NCBI GenBank assembly: GCA_937879965.1
Contig: CALFMP010000016.1
Location: 62,001 to 126,000, forward strand
Direction: 5' to 3'
Origin: QKMZ01 sp012965515
GTDB taxonomy: Bacteria; Cyanobacteriota; Vampirovibrionia; Obscuribacterales; Obscuribacteraceae
Length of the DNA: 64,000 nt
Both the position numbers and the translations under genes were made by a program. The notes under the pieces were generated by a model. That model was not told where the DNA came from. It saw nothing but the letters and a program-made list of their open reading frames with translations, and ran no database searches. Within the stretch, counting starts at the first letter, position 1, and the number at the start of each line of letters is the position of its first letter. Of this stretch, positions 35,728 to 45,044 are shown piece after piece.

Positions 35728-36951
35728 TCAGGGATGGTGCGGCTCCGGGTCCGGAATCTTCTTGGTGAAGGGCGTGAAAGGACGCCACTTCATCAGCTCG
35801 AGCGGCAGGGCGGGTGTTGAGCACCCTCTATCGGTCGGGAAAGTTTCCTTCTTGATCGGGTTGCCGTACTGCGCGTCTTGCAGGACGCGGTGAAACATGC
35901 AGCCGCCTTCGTCGAAGTTCGTGACGAGCACCTGTGCCGAAGATGAAGTGGGCAGCTCATCTTTCGATTCGTAGATGAAGTTGGCGGTGTGTTTGCCTTT
36001 GTAGGCTTCTCCGGTGCGGAACCAGAGCTTCCAGTGCGCCAGCTCAGCAGAGTCGACGCGGGCGACGCTATAAAGCTGCCACTCGCTCTCTGCGCCTTTC
36101 TGCACATCGAAGGGGTTCATGCGCTGCCAGTACTGTTCGTAGCTGGCGACACCGTTTTCGAAGACGGTTACCTTCATGCCGCCGAAGGTGATCAGGCGCT
36201 TTTCGACAACCTTGCCGTCGGCAGCGAAGAAGGTCACGGTGTGCGAGTACATGTCCATCGACACGTCCGCTTTGGGGACGCCGGTGTCTCCGAAGTACTC
36301 GATGAGGCGGCTGGAGAACATGGAGCGCAAGGTGTATTTGACCGGATTTCCGTTCTCGGCGAAGGTCTTCTCCTCGATGCCGCTCTTCGTCTTCTCCCCC
36401 GAGTAGAGGAGAATACCGTTCTCGGTCGTGACGCTGTGAAACAGCGCTGTGCCGTCTGCGGCAAGGACGGTGCGCTCATTTTCTGTCGTTCCGTTTTGGA
36501 AATACGTCACGATGGAGTAGGTGCCGTCTGCCAGTCTATTACCGATGCGTTTGCGCGTGCCGTCCGCCCAGAAGGCAGAATCGCTCACGTATGTGACGCC
36601 ATCGGCTGCGATGATACCGCGCCACTTGAGCTGCACAGCACGGTCGGGCATGGTGTTGTAGAACACCTCGATGCGCTCAAGCGTGCCGTCGTCACGATGG
36701 TACTCGCGTCCGAAGTCGCCGTTCTTGAAGTCGACATTGGCTTCCTTCGGAAAGAGTCGGTCGGGCGAGAGTTCTGTCACGCGCTGATCGACCCCCTCTG
36801 CACTGTCTGGCAAACCGATGGAGTGCGGCAGACGTCCAGGAAAGGCGCCTTCTGTCAGGTCACTGGTGGTCGAACCCTGCCCATTCAGAGCAATCACAGC
36901 AGCACTAGCAATCGCCAGAGCCGCTGCGGCAGTTATGAGTAGTGATTTCAT
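35728..36951 (-). CDS. Secreted MORN-like repeat protein, paralogue 2
   Basis: 407 aa from the ATG at 36951 (AAGGAG upstream). A signal or anchor segment (LLITAAAALAIASAAVIAL) is followed by the family opening also seen in paralogue 1, G-A-F-P-G/D-R and G-I/L-P-D. Repeats such as YHRDDG, FWADGTRKRIG, FAADGKV and VFENGVASYEQYW follow. The last 80 residues differ between paralogues, which suggests that the variable end carries the specificity. It lies 79 bases from paralogue 3 on the same strand, with a hairpin between them. Confidence 0.8.
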   Translation of the reverse strand: MKSLLITAAAALAIASAAVIALNGQGSTTSDLTEGAFPGRLPHSIGLPDSAEGVDQRVTELSPDRLFPKEANVDFKNGDFGREYHRDDGTLERIEVFYNTMPDRAVQLKWRGIIAADGVTYVSDSAFWADGTRKRIGNRLADGTYSIVTYFQNGTTENERTVLAADGTALFHSVTTENGILLYSGEKTKSGIEEKTFAENGNPVKYTLRSMFSSRLIEYFGDTGVPKADVSMDMYSHTVTFFAADGKVVEKRLITFGGMKVTVFENGVASYEQYWQRMNPFDVQKGAESEWQLYSVARVDSAELAHWKLWFRTGEAYKGKHTANFIYESKDELPTSSSAQVLVTNFDEGGCMFHRVLQDAQYGNPIKKETFPTDRGCSTPALPLELMKWRPFTPFTKKIPDPEPHHP

Positions 36952-37074
36952 GCGAGACTCCTTGGAGTCAGGTTGCATTTAGCGGGCACCGAAATTTCAC
37001 TCGGCGTCCGCTGGTTCAGTCGTCGGGGAACAAATTTCGTTCCTATGCCAACAGTCCGTGGATACCGGTCGGCA

Positions 37075-38283
37075 TCACGGTCCGTACATTGGCGGAGGCA
37101 GCGGTGGTACCGGAATTGGTGGCACCTCGTAGTCCACCGGTTCTTTCAGGTAATCCGGGACATCGTCCGGCAAAATTCCGTCTTTAGGCGAGAATACCTG
37201 CCGTGAAATCTCGGGACCGTACTCGCCTTTCTTGACGATCAGCAGGTTAAGATAACCCTGCTTGTCATACCATTTGCGTGTGACCGGGGATACGAGGTCT
37301 TCGGACGCTTTGTTCATGCCAATTTCGATCAATCCTGGTAGACCGGTTTGCCAGTTGTAGATGACGCGCCAGCTCGGACGACCTTCGGGGTCCAATACGG
37401 CTGCTTCGATTAGACTGTATTCACGAACCTGCTCAGGTCTTATCGCTGCCGTGTTGAGCAAGCGCCAGATTTGCCTGTAGCTTGGCACGCCGTCCTTGTA
37501 GAAAGTCGCTGTCATGCGTTCGTTGTTGAACTCCCGCTTCTGCGTCGGCAGCCCGTTTTCAGCAAAGTACGACGCGGTCGTCTTGTACGACTCCATGAGG
37601 AAATCCGTTTTCACGGTCTTGCCGTCCGCATGGTAAGTCGTTTCTCTCGTCCAGTATTTAGCAGTCGCCACTGTTTTGATGGCGCGGCTTTGCTCGTCGT
37701 AATTGGTCACGTCGAACGATTTCTCGTTCTGATTGGCCATCTGCTGGACGGAGCCGTCTAGACGCAAAATCGACTGGAAGAGCGGTTCGCCTTTTGCGCT
37801 GACGAGTTCGTGCATGTGTACATGCAGCCCGTCTTCGTAGAAGGTGATGATCTGATACGACTTGTCGGTGCGCAGCATGCCGCTGCGTTGTTTCTTGCCG
37901 TCTGGGAAGTAGGCAATGTCCGTCAAGTACGTCACACCGTCCACATCAATTGTTGCATGCGCCTTCAATTGCCGCTTTCCGTCCGTCCCTTCGGGGTAGA
38001 ACAGTTCGCGGGTTTCGATGGTGCCGTTCGGACGATGGTTGTCGATGCGCATCTCACCGTTGGTGTAGAGCGTCGTTGTCGTTTTCGGCGTGCGAAGATC
38101 GTCCCAGTAATCAGTCACTCTCTGCTCGACGGCGTGCTTCGCGTCAGGCAGAGCGATACCGATACCGGTGCGATCAGGAAATGCGCCGCCGGTCAGATTG
38201 ACCTGACCAGGGGCAAACAACACCATTGCACCTGCAATCGCAAGCACAATGGCGGCTAGGGTTACAGAGGCTATTCGCCACAT
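37075..38283 (-). CDS. Secreted MORN-like repeat protein, paralogue 1
   Basis: 402 aa, first of the tandem. It has an N-terminal export segment (WRIASVTLAAIVLAIAGAMVLF), then G-A-F-P-D-R and I-A-L-P-D-A-K-H as in paralogue 2. The repeat units include LYTNGEM, YFPDGKKQRSG, FYEDGLHVH, YHADGKTVKTD and FYKDGVPSYRQIW. The C-terminus ends in a proline-rich run (PPIPVPPLPPPMYG) comparable to the Pro/Tyr tail of the protein at the left edge. AAGGAG precedes the ATG. It probably heads an operon with paralogues 2 and 3 and the metallophosphoesterase. Confidence 0.8.
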   Translation of the reverse strand: MWRIASVTLAAIVLAIAGAMVLFAPGQVNLTGGAFPDRTGIGIALPDAKHAVEQRVTDYWDDLRTPKTTTTLYTNGEMRIDNHRPNGTIETRELFYPEGTDGKRQLKAHATIDVDGVTYLTDIAYFPDGKKQRSGMLRTDKSYQIITFYEDGLHVHMHELVSAKGEPLFQSILRLDGSVQQMANQNEKSFDVTNYDEQSRAIKTVATAKYWTRETTYHADGKTVKTDFLMESYKTTASYFAENGLPTQKREFNNERMTATFYKDGVPSYRQIWRLLNTAAIRPEQVREYSLIEAAVLDPEGRPSWRVIYNWQTGLPGLIEIGMNKASEDLVSPVTRKWYDKQGYLNLLIVKKGEYGPEISRQVFSPKDGILPDDVPDYLKEPVDYEVPPIPVPPLPPPMYGP

Positions 38284-38963
38284 CCCCAGTCTCCTTGAAT
38301 TTCATCCGGTCTCCAATGAACTTGCGATGGCGCTCAATGCGCCCCCGCCAGTGCACGAGCCTCACGGAATCGGTTTCGTTAGACGCCTCACATCAAGCAT
38401 TGCTGCTGAGTGAAACGCCGTTTGCGAGGACGGTAAATACCGCGGCCTCGGGATTCAGGTTGTGGCGCGAGAATACCCATACCCAACAGGAACGCGAATC
38501 GCGCGGTTCCAATCCGACGGCATTCGACTCGCGTGGGCGAGCGTTCATGCGTGAAGTGCGTGCGGAGTGTTCCTGGTTTTAGGCTGACGAGAAGAAAATG
38601 GGGATGGGGTAATGGATCTAAAACCCTAACCGTTGGAATACCCGATAAAAAGCCAATGTTCTTTGATGTAAAGATATAAACTAACAAGCCGGATCAAGAA
38701 CTGATGGGCAGTAGAAGTTTTTCCTAAGTGTTGCTTATCTTGAACTCATAACCTTGTTGCAAGATCTAATTACATAGCGACTCGTATAGCTTGCGCTGGA
38801 CTAATTGAGATTTCCGTTAGTGGCGCGCAGCGCTGACTCCTTTAGTTACAGCGGTTTTTAACGTTGCCGATTTGTCGTCTTCGACGGCAACCTTTGCGCA
38901 ACCTCGAGGCGCATAAAGTTAAACGGTGCTAAACGAGCGAAGCGACGAAGGACGGCAGCAGTG
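38284..38963. other. Divergent intergenic region with a decayed family A palindrome
   Basis: GATGGCGCTCAATGCGCCCC at about 38327-38346 resembles family A. The rest, about 600 AT-richer bases, holds nothing I can name; it should contain promoters for the leftward MORN-like operon and the rightward 185-aa gene. Confidence 0.45.
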
Positions 38964-39521
38964 ATGAAAACCCCTAACCATCAGCAAAATAGTGAGCCAC
39001 ATCTCACAATCTCTCCGGTGCAGTATCTTTCTGTTGAACCAGGTGATTCAAAGCCTGCAGTCCGTCCGAACAAACAACGTGTTCGCGCGCTCACCGAGTT
39101 GATTGTTCAGCTTCCTGAAGGTGGAACACGCGAAGTTGTGAGTGAAGCTTTTACTGCAATCATCAACGGAGAAGGAGACATCAAACACCTTCGCGCGCTT
39201 ACAGCAACGGCAGCAAGGCAGTTGAGGACAATGTATTTATCCGGAGGCGAAAAGGCTTTGCTCGCGGATATGCGGTGGAAAGTCAAAGATTTTGTTTGGA
39301 CAAATTTTGGACTGCAAATATCAATTGGTCCGCGCGGACTGCTTCTTGGTGAGGGAAAAGGACCGGACGAATTGAACGCATTTCTTCGCATCGAAGCGAA
39401 CGGTCATGTTTGGGCTGGTGAATCTTATGAAGAAACACCCGGTCATCCGACCTCGTTTCCACTCACCACTGAAGAAGTTTTCGAGCGTTTGAGCGAAAAA
39501 CTGCTTACTTTTCTCTATTGA
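38964..39521 (+). CDS. Hypothetical protein (185 aa)
   Basis: The ATG at 38964 is chosen; AAGGA lies 11 bases upstream and the codon just before it is a GTG. The protein has a polar N-terminus and a helical domain with ELIVQLPEGGTREVVSEAF. It ends in a beta-rich part with FGLQISIGPRGLLLGEGKGP and GHVWAGESYEETPG. No known motif or export signal. It converges with the Dam-type methylase gene with three bases between stops. Confidence 0.65.
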   Translation: MKTPNHQQNSEPHLTISPVQYLSVEPGDSKPAVRPNKQRVRALTELIVQLPEGGTREVVSEAFTAIINGEGDIKHLRALTATAARQLRTMYLSGGEKALLADMRWKVKDFVWTNFGLQISIGPRGLLLGEGKGPDELNAFLRIEANGHVWAGESYEETPGHPTSFPLTTEEVFERLSEKLLTFLY

Positions 39522-39524
39522 ACA

Positions 39525-40442
39525 TCAATCGCAATTGAAATCATCGGGTGAGTAGTTGAGGATTGCTACCTCGGCGACTCTTCCTCTTTTGTCTGCTTTG
39601 CTGTTGATAGCTCGGTTTGCGTAAACTGTTTCGATGTTGAAGTCTTCGTAGAGTTCGCGAATAAAGGGCGTATCGGAATTACTCAACATGGCGTAGCAGC
39701 CTTTATCCGTGAGTTTTTTGAACATATTCGCCAGGCGAATCTGATCTGCTTCTCCGAATGAGTTTCGCGTGTATCCTGTGAAACTCGATGTTGTGCTAAG
39801 TGGCTGATAGGGCGGATCTAAGTAAACGAAGTCACCCTTTTTTGCCAGCGATGCCACCGCTTCGAAATTTGCGGTGTTGATCTTGGCATTGCAGAGCGCA
39901 CGTTCTGCAGCTCGCAAATTGACTTCATCGCAGATTTTTGGATTTTCGTACCTGCCGAAAGGAACATTGAATTGTCCTTTGCGGTTTACTCGATACAAGC
40001 CGTTGAAGCAGGTCTTGTTCAAAAATATCAGACGCGCGGCGCGTTCCGCCGGTGAAAGATCGTCAACATCCTGCGCTCGCACTTTGTAGAAATGCTCACT
40101 GTCATTCTTGTGTTTTTTGAGATAGCGAATGACGGAAGGCAATTCGTTTTTGATCATGTTGTAGCAGTTAATTAGCTCAACATTTTGGTCAGATAAAGTT
40201 GCGCGCAGGTTCGGGTTTTTCGCCACCAAGTGGAAAAACACCGCACCGCCGCCTAGAAAGGGCTCGTAATAACGATTGAATTCGGCGGGGAAAAGTCGAG
40301 AGTAATGCTTGAGCAATTGCGTTTTGCCGCCGGCCCATTTAACGATTGGAGATGCGACCGGATAAATCGAGCGCTGTCCAGCGGCGAAGCCGACACGTTG
40401 GCGTGCCGTAGCAGCGCTAGCAGCAGGAATAGGTTTTGCCAA
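39525..40442 (-). CDS. dam: Dam-type (D12 class) DNA adenine methyltransferase
   Basis: The 305-aa enzyme has KWAGGKTQLL, the AdoMet motif EPFLGGGAVFF, the FLNKTCFNGLYRVN segment and the catalytic D-P-P-Y. A target-recognition end follows (SNSDTPFIRELY, then VYANRAIN). This is the order of the Dam/M.DpnIIA class, which methylates the N6 of adenine, commonly in GATC. No restriction enzyme or other modification gene is adjacent, so it looks like a solitary methylase. A basic, Ala-rich 25-residue extension precedes the core. Its first 26 bases overlap the end of the histone-deacetylase-like gene, so the two are translationally coupled. Confidence 0.92.
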   Translation of the reverse strand: MAKPIPAASAATARQRVGFAAGQRSIYPVASPIVKWAGGKTQLLKHYSRLFPAEFNRYYEPFLGGGAVFFHLVAKNPNLRATLSDQNVELINCYNMIKNELPSVIRYLKKHKNDSEHFYKVRAQDVDDLSPAERAARLIFLNKTCFNGLYRVNRKGQFNVPFGRYENPKICDEVNLRAAERALCNAKINTANFEAVASLAKKGDFVYLDPPYQPLSTTSSFTGYTRNSFGEADQIRLANMFKKLTDKGCYAMLSNSDTPFIRELYEDFNIETVYANRAINSKADKRGRVAEVAILNYSPDDFNCD

Positions 40443-41379
40443 AACTAAAACCGGATCTTTCTAGTAATCTTCGTGTTGATAAATAGTGTACCTCCCAAAC
40501 GTCAGGGCCGTAACCACCAGCAAACACCGATGCGAAAGAAATTCCTTTGTCGGCAAACGTATCGATCACCAATTCATCGCGTGCTTTCATGACTGAAAGA
40601 GGAAGCCGAAAGTAGCTTGTGCCGGGCAATACATCCTTTTCGTATGGATCGCTGCCGCCTACATAAATCACCATATCCGGTGCAAATTTAGAAAGTGAAA
40701 GTTTCAATCCTGCTTCCGTTTTTTCCAAATATTTTTCTTTCTCGATTTCTTTTATCGGTATGTCGAGATCGCTTTTCTGCTTGATTTCCGGCCAGCCTTC
40801 TTCGGAATGAACAGAGAAAGTAAAAACGCTGTCGTCGTTTTGAAAAGTTACTGCTGTGCCGTCACCCTGGTGGAAATCGAGATCAACGATCATGGCTTTC
40901 TTGATTTTGCCGGTTTTTTGCAAGTGCCTGATTGCAATTGCAATGTCGTTAATCGGGCAGTAACCACGTCCTTGATCGGGAAAAGCGTGGTGATAGCCGC
41001 CACCTAAATTGGCTGCCAGTCCAGTTTCCAAACTGATTTCGCAGGCGGTCAGGGTGCCGCCGCTTTTCAGTTTGAAGTCTTCGATGATGGAAGGAAGTGG
41101 ACGAACGGCTCGTTCTGGAAAGTATTCACTCTCTTGAAACTCGAAAAGATCGATCCATGTTCTCGGATTCTTGAGGGTTTCCAAATATTCGGCTGTGTGC
41201 ACCAAACGTATCTGTTCGTCGGTGATCGGTTGAGGTTCCAAATATGGCACGGGTGCGCCAATGTCCTCGCCAAGTCTCTTGAGAACCATCTCTCCGCGAT
41301 CTAGCGCGAACGGTTTATCAAAACCGTAGTCAGACAAAGGTGTCTTATACCTGGGAGTGAATACTAGATTGGTTTTCAT
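40417..41379 (-). CDS. Histone-deacetylase-superfamily hydrolase
   Basis: The 320-aa protein has the arginase-fold deacetylase motifs: NLGGGYHHAF, YCPINDIAIAI, the zinc aspartate and histidine in DLDFHQGDG, and the second zinc aspartate in VGGSDPYEKD, with a closing GGYG. Bacterial members act on acetylpolyamines, acetoin-related or acetylated-protein substrates; which one cannot be told. A -35/-10 pair lies right before the start, with almost no room for a leader, and the ribosome site is weak. It is the first gene of a two-gene unit with dam. Confidence 0.92.
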   Translation of the reverse strand: MKTNLVFTPRYKTPLSDYGFDKPFALDRGEMVLKRLGEDIGAPVPYLEPQPITDEQIRLVHTAEYLETLKNPRTWIDLFEFQESEYFPERAVRPLPSIIEDFKLKSGGTLTACEISLETGLAANLGGGYHHAFPDQGRGYCPINDIAIAIRHLQKTGKIKKAMIVDLDFHQGDGTAVTFQNDDSVFTFSVHSEEGWPEIKQKSDLDIPIKEIEKEKYLEKTEAGLKLSLSKFAPDMVIYVGGSDPYEKDVLPGTSYFRLPLSVMKARDELVIDTFADKGISFASVFAGGYGPDVWEVHYLSTRRLLERSGFSFGKTYSCC

Positions 41380-41391
41380 GACTTTCGAAGT

Positions 41392-41420
41392 ATAACAAGA
41401 GACTATAACTTAAATGTCAA
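41392..41420 (-). promoter_or_regulatory. Promoter of the deacetylase-dam unit
   Basis: Read leftward: TTGACA (41420-41415), a 17-base spacer, then TGTTAT (41397-41392); TATACT four bases further on is an alternative -10. Either choice starts transcription within about 0-6 bases of the ATG at 41379, so the mRNA would be leaderless or nearly so. Confidence 0.6.
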
Positions 41421-41815
41421 GATAAGCTAACTGGATGAACTTTGAAGAAGTTTTCCTCATGATCTTAGTCAGGTATTAGTACCTCACCAGTGGAGCAGAT
41501 TGAACCTGACTGTCTTTCTCTTCTAGATTCGATCCCACTTATTTCTCCTGATCCCGACGCTTGGTACGAAAACCAAACGCATCCAAAAGTCTCTGCACAT
41601 CCCCCCGCGCATCATGCTTGAAGACCACACTCGCTAAGAGTCTGTCTTTCGGTGATTGACGCGTCGCTGCACGAAATCTCAACCGGTTTCTTGCTCTCTC
41701 TGGTGGACTGTCGAGCATCCTGAAAAACGTGTCTCCGTCTGTTGAAGCCGTAAGCGTCCCAATCCCTGGAGACGCGTTTCAACATGCTTCCAGCGGCTAC
41801 CTTGGAGGTAACACA
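41421..41815. other. Intergenic region before the CNNM/CorC gene
   Basis: About 395 bases. It should hold the promoter of the rightward gene. I see no RNA gene, family palindrome or clear hairpin. Confidence 0.4.
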
Positions 41816-43243
41816 ATGTCATTCGGCCCACTACTGCTTGGGCTTGCGCTTCTATTTGCCTTCCTAATTCTCAACGGTCTCTTCGTGGCGTTCGAATTCG
41901 CCATCATCGCGCTCCGCAAGAGCCGACTCGAAGAGCTGGTGAAGAATGGCAAATCGGGAGCAGAACGAGTGCAGAAGCTGCACCAGCAAATGGACAGAAC
42001 CATTGCTGGCGCGCAGCTCGGCATTACGTTGGCTAGTCTTGCCCTGGGCTGGTTGGGTGACCACTCAATCCTGCCCCTGATCCAATCTGCGATGTCTTCC
42101 ATTCCCGGAATTGCCGAGTTGCAACTTCCGGCTGGCTTGGGCGTCGCGATTTCGTTTATCATCCTGAGCCTCTTGCACGTTGTCGTCGGCGAACAAGTAC
42201 CGAAGACGATGGGTCTGCGGGCTCCGGAAAGAATGTCGTTCTTGCTGTCCGGTCCGTTCCGGATCTTCTGCTTCATCACCGCGCCTCTGGTGTGGCTGAT
42301 GAACGTATTCACGTGGATTTTGCTCAAGCCGTTCGGCATGAGCAAGGCGAAGCAAGAGGAAAGCCAGTTGCCGTCTCCGGCGGAGTTCCAGATTCTCTTT
42401 GAAGAGAGTGTCAAAGCAGGCACGCTCGGAAAGCAGGAATCTGATTTCCTCAAGCGCGCCCTGGAGCTGAAAGCTGTGACCTTGAAAGAGGTCATGGTGC
42501 CACGTACGCGTGTGGACTATGTCGAAGACGGGACAAGTCTCGTCGACATGATGGCTGTGGCTTCGCGCACCAAGCACGCAAAGCTCCCCGTGTTTCGCAA
42601 CTCGCGCGACAATGTTATCGGCATTCTCAACACCCGCGATCTGCATGACCTGTTCTACGCGCACCTGAAGGCGCGCGCTCAGGCGGGGACTGCTCAAGGT
42701 GGTGCTGCTCAGATCACGCCCAAGCCCTTCCGTCTCTCAGACTATGTGCGCAAGGCTTACTTCGTGCCCGACACGATGCTGGCCAGCACGCTGCTCGAGC
42801 AGATGAAGGAGCGCAAGCTGCAGATGGCGGTGGTCATCGACGAGTTCGGTGCCACGGTCGGTATCGTCACGCTCGAAGACCTGCTGGAACAGCTGGTCGG
42901 CGAGATTTGGGACGAGTACGACTCGCCGGGTGCGGGCATCGAACAGGTGAGTGAGAATACCTGGCACATCCCGGGCGATCTCACCATCTTCGAGTTCAAC
43001 AAGTTCTTCTCCTCGGATCTCAGTTGCGAAACGCACTGTGTGACGGTGGCCGGACTTGTTATCGAAGCGCTCGATCGCCAGCCCGACGGCGGCGAGAGCA
43101 TCCCGGTAAACGGCTACACGTTCACCATTCTCGAGATCAAGAATCGCGCCGTCTTCCGGCTTGCGGTTCAGCGTCCCGACGGTGCACCGCCGCTTGCCTT
43201 CCCGCCCGGTGGAGAACACGGGCAGGCTGACGTCGTTTCCTGA
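41816..43243 (+). CDS. CNNM/HlyC/CorC-family membrane transporter or ion-handling protein
   Basis: 475 aa from the ATG at 41816 (TGGAGGT upstream). An N-terminal DUF21 domain has about four membrane helices (residues 1-180), including NGLFVAFEFAIIALRKSRLEEL and VVVGEQVPKTMGL. A cytosolic pair of CBS motifs follows (VMVPRTRVDYV..., VVIDEFGATVGIVTLEDLLEQLVGEIWDEYD). A C-terminal CorC_HlyC domain (WHIPGDLTIFEFN...) closes the protein. The order and length are canonical. Relatives affect magnesium or other divalent cation homeostasis. It is a single-gene unit ending in a strong hairpin at 43282. Confidence 0.92.
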   Translation: MSFGPLLLGLALLFAFLILNGLFVAFEFAIIALRKSRLEELVKNGKSGAERVQKLHQQMDRTIAGAQLGITLASLALGWLGDHSILPLIQSAMSSIPGIAELQLPAGLGVAISFIILSLLHVVVGEQVPKTMGLRAPERMSFLLSGPFRIFCFITAPLVWLMNVFTWILLKPFGMSKAKQEESQLPSPAEFQILFEESVKAGTLGKQESDFLKRALELKAVTLKEVMVPRTRVDYVEDGTSLVDMMAVASRTKHAKLPVFRNSRDNVIGILNTRDLHDLFYAHLKARAQAGTAQGGAAQITPKPFRLSDYVRKAYFVPDTMLASTLLEQMKERKLQMAVVIDEFGATVGIVTLEDLLEQLVGEIWDEYDSPGAGIEQVSENTWHIPGDLTIFEFNKFFSSDLSCETHCVTVAGLVIEALDRQPDGGESIPVNGYTFTILEIKNRAVFRLAVQRPDGAPPLAFPPGGEHGQADVVS

Positions 43244-43281
43244 TTCGTCAGGCGCGACTAATCGCTAATCGCTTGCTCTGA

Positions 43282-43307
43282 GCGGTGCACCACATCCGGT
43301 GCACCGC
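43282..43307 (+). terminator. Strong hairpin after the CNNM/CorC gene
   Basis: GCGGTGCACC pairs perfectly with GGTGCACCGC across a six-base loop. Only TT follows, so it may need Rho or act as an RNA-stability element. Confidence 0.55.
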
Positions 43308-43393
43308 TTCAGGGCGTTACGAGGTTGCAATGGCGTAGCCGTTGCGACCGATGAATGCCGCCGTCAATGTGGACGCGGCAAATGGAGACTCCG

Positions 43394-44902
43394 ATGTTTA
43401 CTCTACTTGCTATTGTTGCTGCGGCTCTGGCCGTAGCGACTTGTATCGCGATTATACGGCGGGGTTCCGCGCGGCTTCGTGCAGAGGCTCGTGATCCTGC
43501 CGTCAACGATTCGCCGTTCGTCGTCAAGCCGATGATTCAGCTTGGCGCGCGCGACGGCAAGGCGATGTTTGAAATCGTCTTCGCCGGCGCCGGCGTCGCG
43601 GCCGACTACAAGCTGCGCGTCTACGCCGATCGTTCCGGCACTCTCGACTTCACGCCGACTGAGTTCTATCCGGTCAACCTGCCGGAAGCTCAGCCCAAGA
43701 TTCCCGTGCACAAGGTTTTCCGCGTGCCGGTTACTGGGCTGGAGCCGGGCGAACGCTTCTCTTATCGCATTAATTTCGCCGGCACTCAGGTCTTTTCGGC
43801 AAACGCGCAGGCTCCGACGGCAGAAGGCGAAAAGACGCGTATCGTTGTCACCGGCGACATCGCCAAATGGGGTGCGGATGAGCGACGCATTGCTCACCGC
43901 GCTTACCAGGAAAAGCCGAACATGGTTGTCCTGGTCGGCGACATCGCTTACGACGACGGTCGCATCATCGAATACTTCGAGAAGTTCTTCCCGCCGTACA
44001 ACTCCGACCAGGCTGCCGATGCGCTCGGTGCGCCTATTTTGCGCTCGATACTGACGGTTGCCGTCCCCGGCAATCACTGTGTCGGTCGTCCGGAGACGCT
44101 GGCGGTGCCGGACTTCAACGAGTTCGCTGACCACTTCGCCTATCTGGTGTACTGGGCACAGCCGCTCAACGCACCTGTTTCTGCCGCTGCCGCTGCTGCC
44201 TATGGCAAGGACCTCATTGGTCCGAAGTCACGCAAGGATGCGCTCTTTGCGGCAGCAGGAAAGCGTGCGCCTGCCATGTTGAACTTCTCGTTCGACCACG
44301 GCGATGCGCACTGGGTCGTCCTCGACTCCAATCGCTACATGGACTGGACCGATCCGGTTCTGCGCGACTGGCTGGAGAAGGACCTGATGTCCACCAACAA
44401 GACGTGGAAGTTCGTGACCTTCCACCACTCCTGCTTCCACTCCAGCCGCAAACACCAGGACGGTGTGCGCATGAGACTGGTGGCGGATATCCTCGAGAAG
44501 TGCGGTGTCGACATTGTCTTCACCGGTCACGTGCACACCTATGAGCGCACCTTCCCGCTCAAGTTCACTCTCAAGCGCAAGCTCGCCGACCTCGGAAAAA
44601 GCGAGGCGAACGATCTCGTCGCTGAGTCCGTCAAGTACGAAGGCGACCTGGTGCTGGACAAGGAATACGACGGTGTCACGAACACGCGTCCCAAGGGCGT
44701 CATCTACCTGACCACAGGTGCCGGTGGCGCTCCGCTTCACTCCGAGGCAATGCCCGAGGAATTGAAGTGGCAGCCGCAGACCGCTGTTGCGAAAGCCGGA
44801 AGGCACTCGCTTACGGTCATGGACATGATCGGGACGAAACTCGTCGCGCGCCAGATCACCGCCCAGGGCGAAGAACTGGATCGCTTCGAAATCACGAAGT
44901 AA
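43394..44902 (+). CDS. Purple-acid-phosphatase-like metallophosphoesterase, membrane-anchored
   Basis: 502 aa from the ATG at 43394 with GGAG six bases upstream. An N-terminal hydrophobic helix (FTLLAIVAAALAVATCIAII) anchors or exports it. A fibronectin-like domain (about 45-145, ending GLEPGERFSYRINF) precedes the phosphoesterase domain, as in purple acid phosphatases. Metal motifs are VTGDIAKWG, LVGDIAYDDG, VPGNHC, FVTFHHSCFH and TGHVHTYERT. The usual GNH(E/D) reads G-N-H-C, which keeps the asparagine and histidine ligands. Likely substrate: extracytoplasmic phosphomonoesters or diesters. It ends with a strong terminator. Confidence 0.88.
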   Translation: MFTLLAIVAAALAVATCIAIIRRGSARLRAEARDPAVNDSPFVVKPMIQLGARDGKAMFEIVFAGAGVAADYKLRVYADRSGTLDFTPTEFYPVNLPEAQPKIPVHKVFRVPVTGLEPGERFSYRINFAGTQVFSANAQAPTAEGEKTRIVVTGDIAKWGADERRIAHRAYQEKPNMVVLVGDIAYDDGRIIEYFEKFFPPYNSDQAADALGAPILRSILTVAVPGNHCVGRPETLAVPDFNEFADHFAYLVYWAQPLNAPVSAAAAAAYGKDLIGPKSRKDALFAAAGKRAPAMLNFSFDHGDAHWVVLDSNRYMDWTDPVLRDWLEKDLMSTNKTWKFVTFHHSCFHSSRKHQDGVRMRLVADILEKCGVDIVFTGHVHTYERTFPLKFTLKRKLADLGKSEANDLVAESVKYEGDLVLDKEYDGVTNTRPKGVIYLTTGAGGAPLHSEAMPEELKWQPQTAVAKAGRHSLTVMDMIGTKLVARQITAQGEELDRFEITK

Positions 44903-44909
44903 ACCGGCG

Positions 44910-44960
44910 CGGGAAGCGGGTGTTCCACATTGTGGTTCGCCCGCTCCCGTTGCCTTTTTT
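44910..44960 (+). terminator. Intrinsic terminator
   Basis: CGGGAAGCGGG pairs with CCCGCTCCCG (one bulge) and is followed by GCCTTTTTT. Confidence 0.8.
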
Positions 44961-45044
44961 CCTGCTTCTACACAGAACACAAATCTCAAGAAAAAGACTC
45001 ACGACCTTGGAGGACTACAAAAATCTCCAGGGAAAAGGTGCTAT

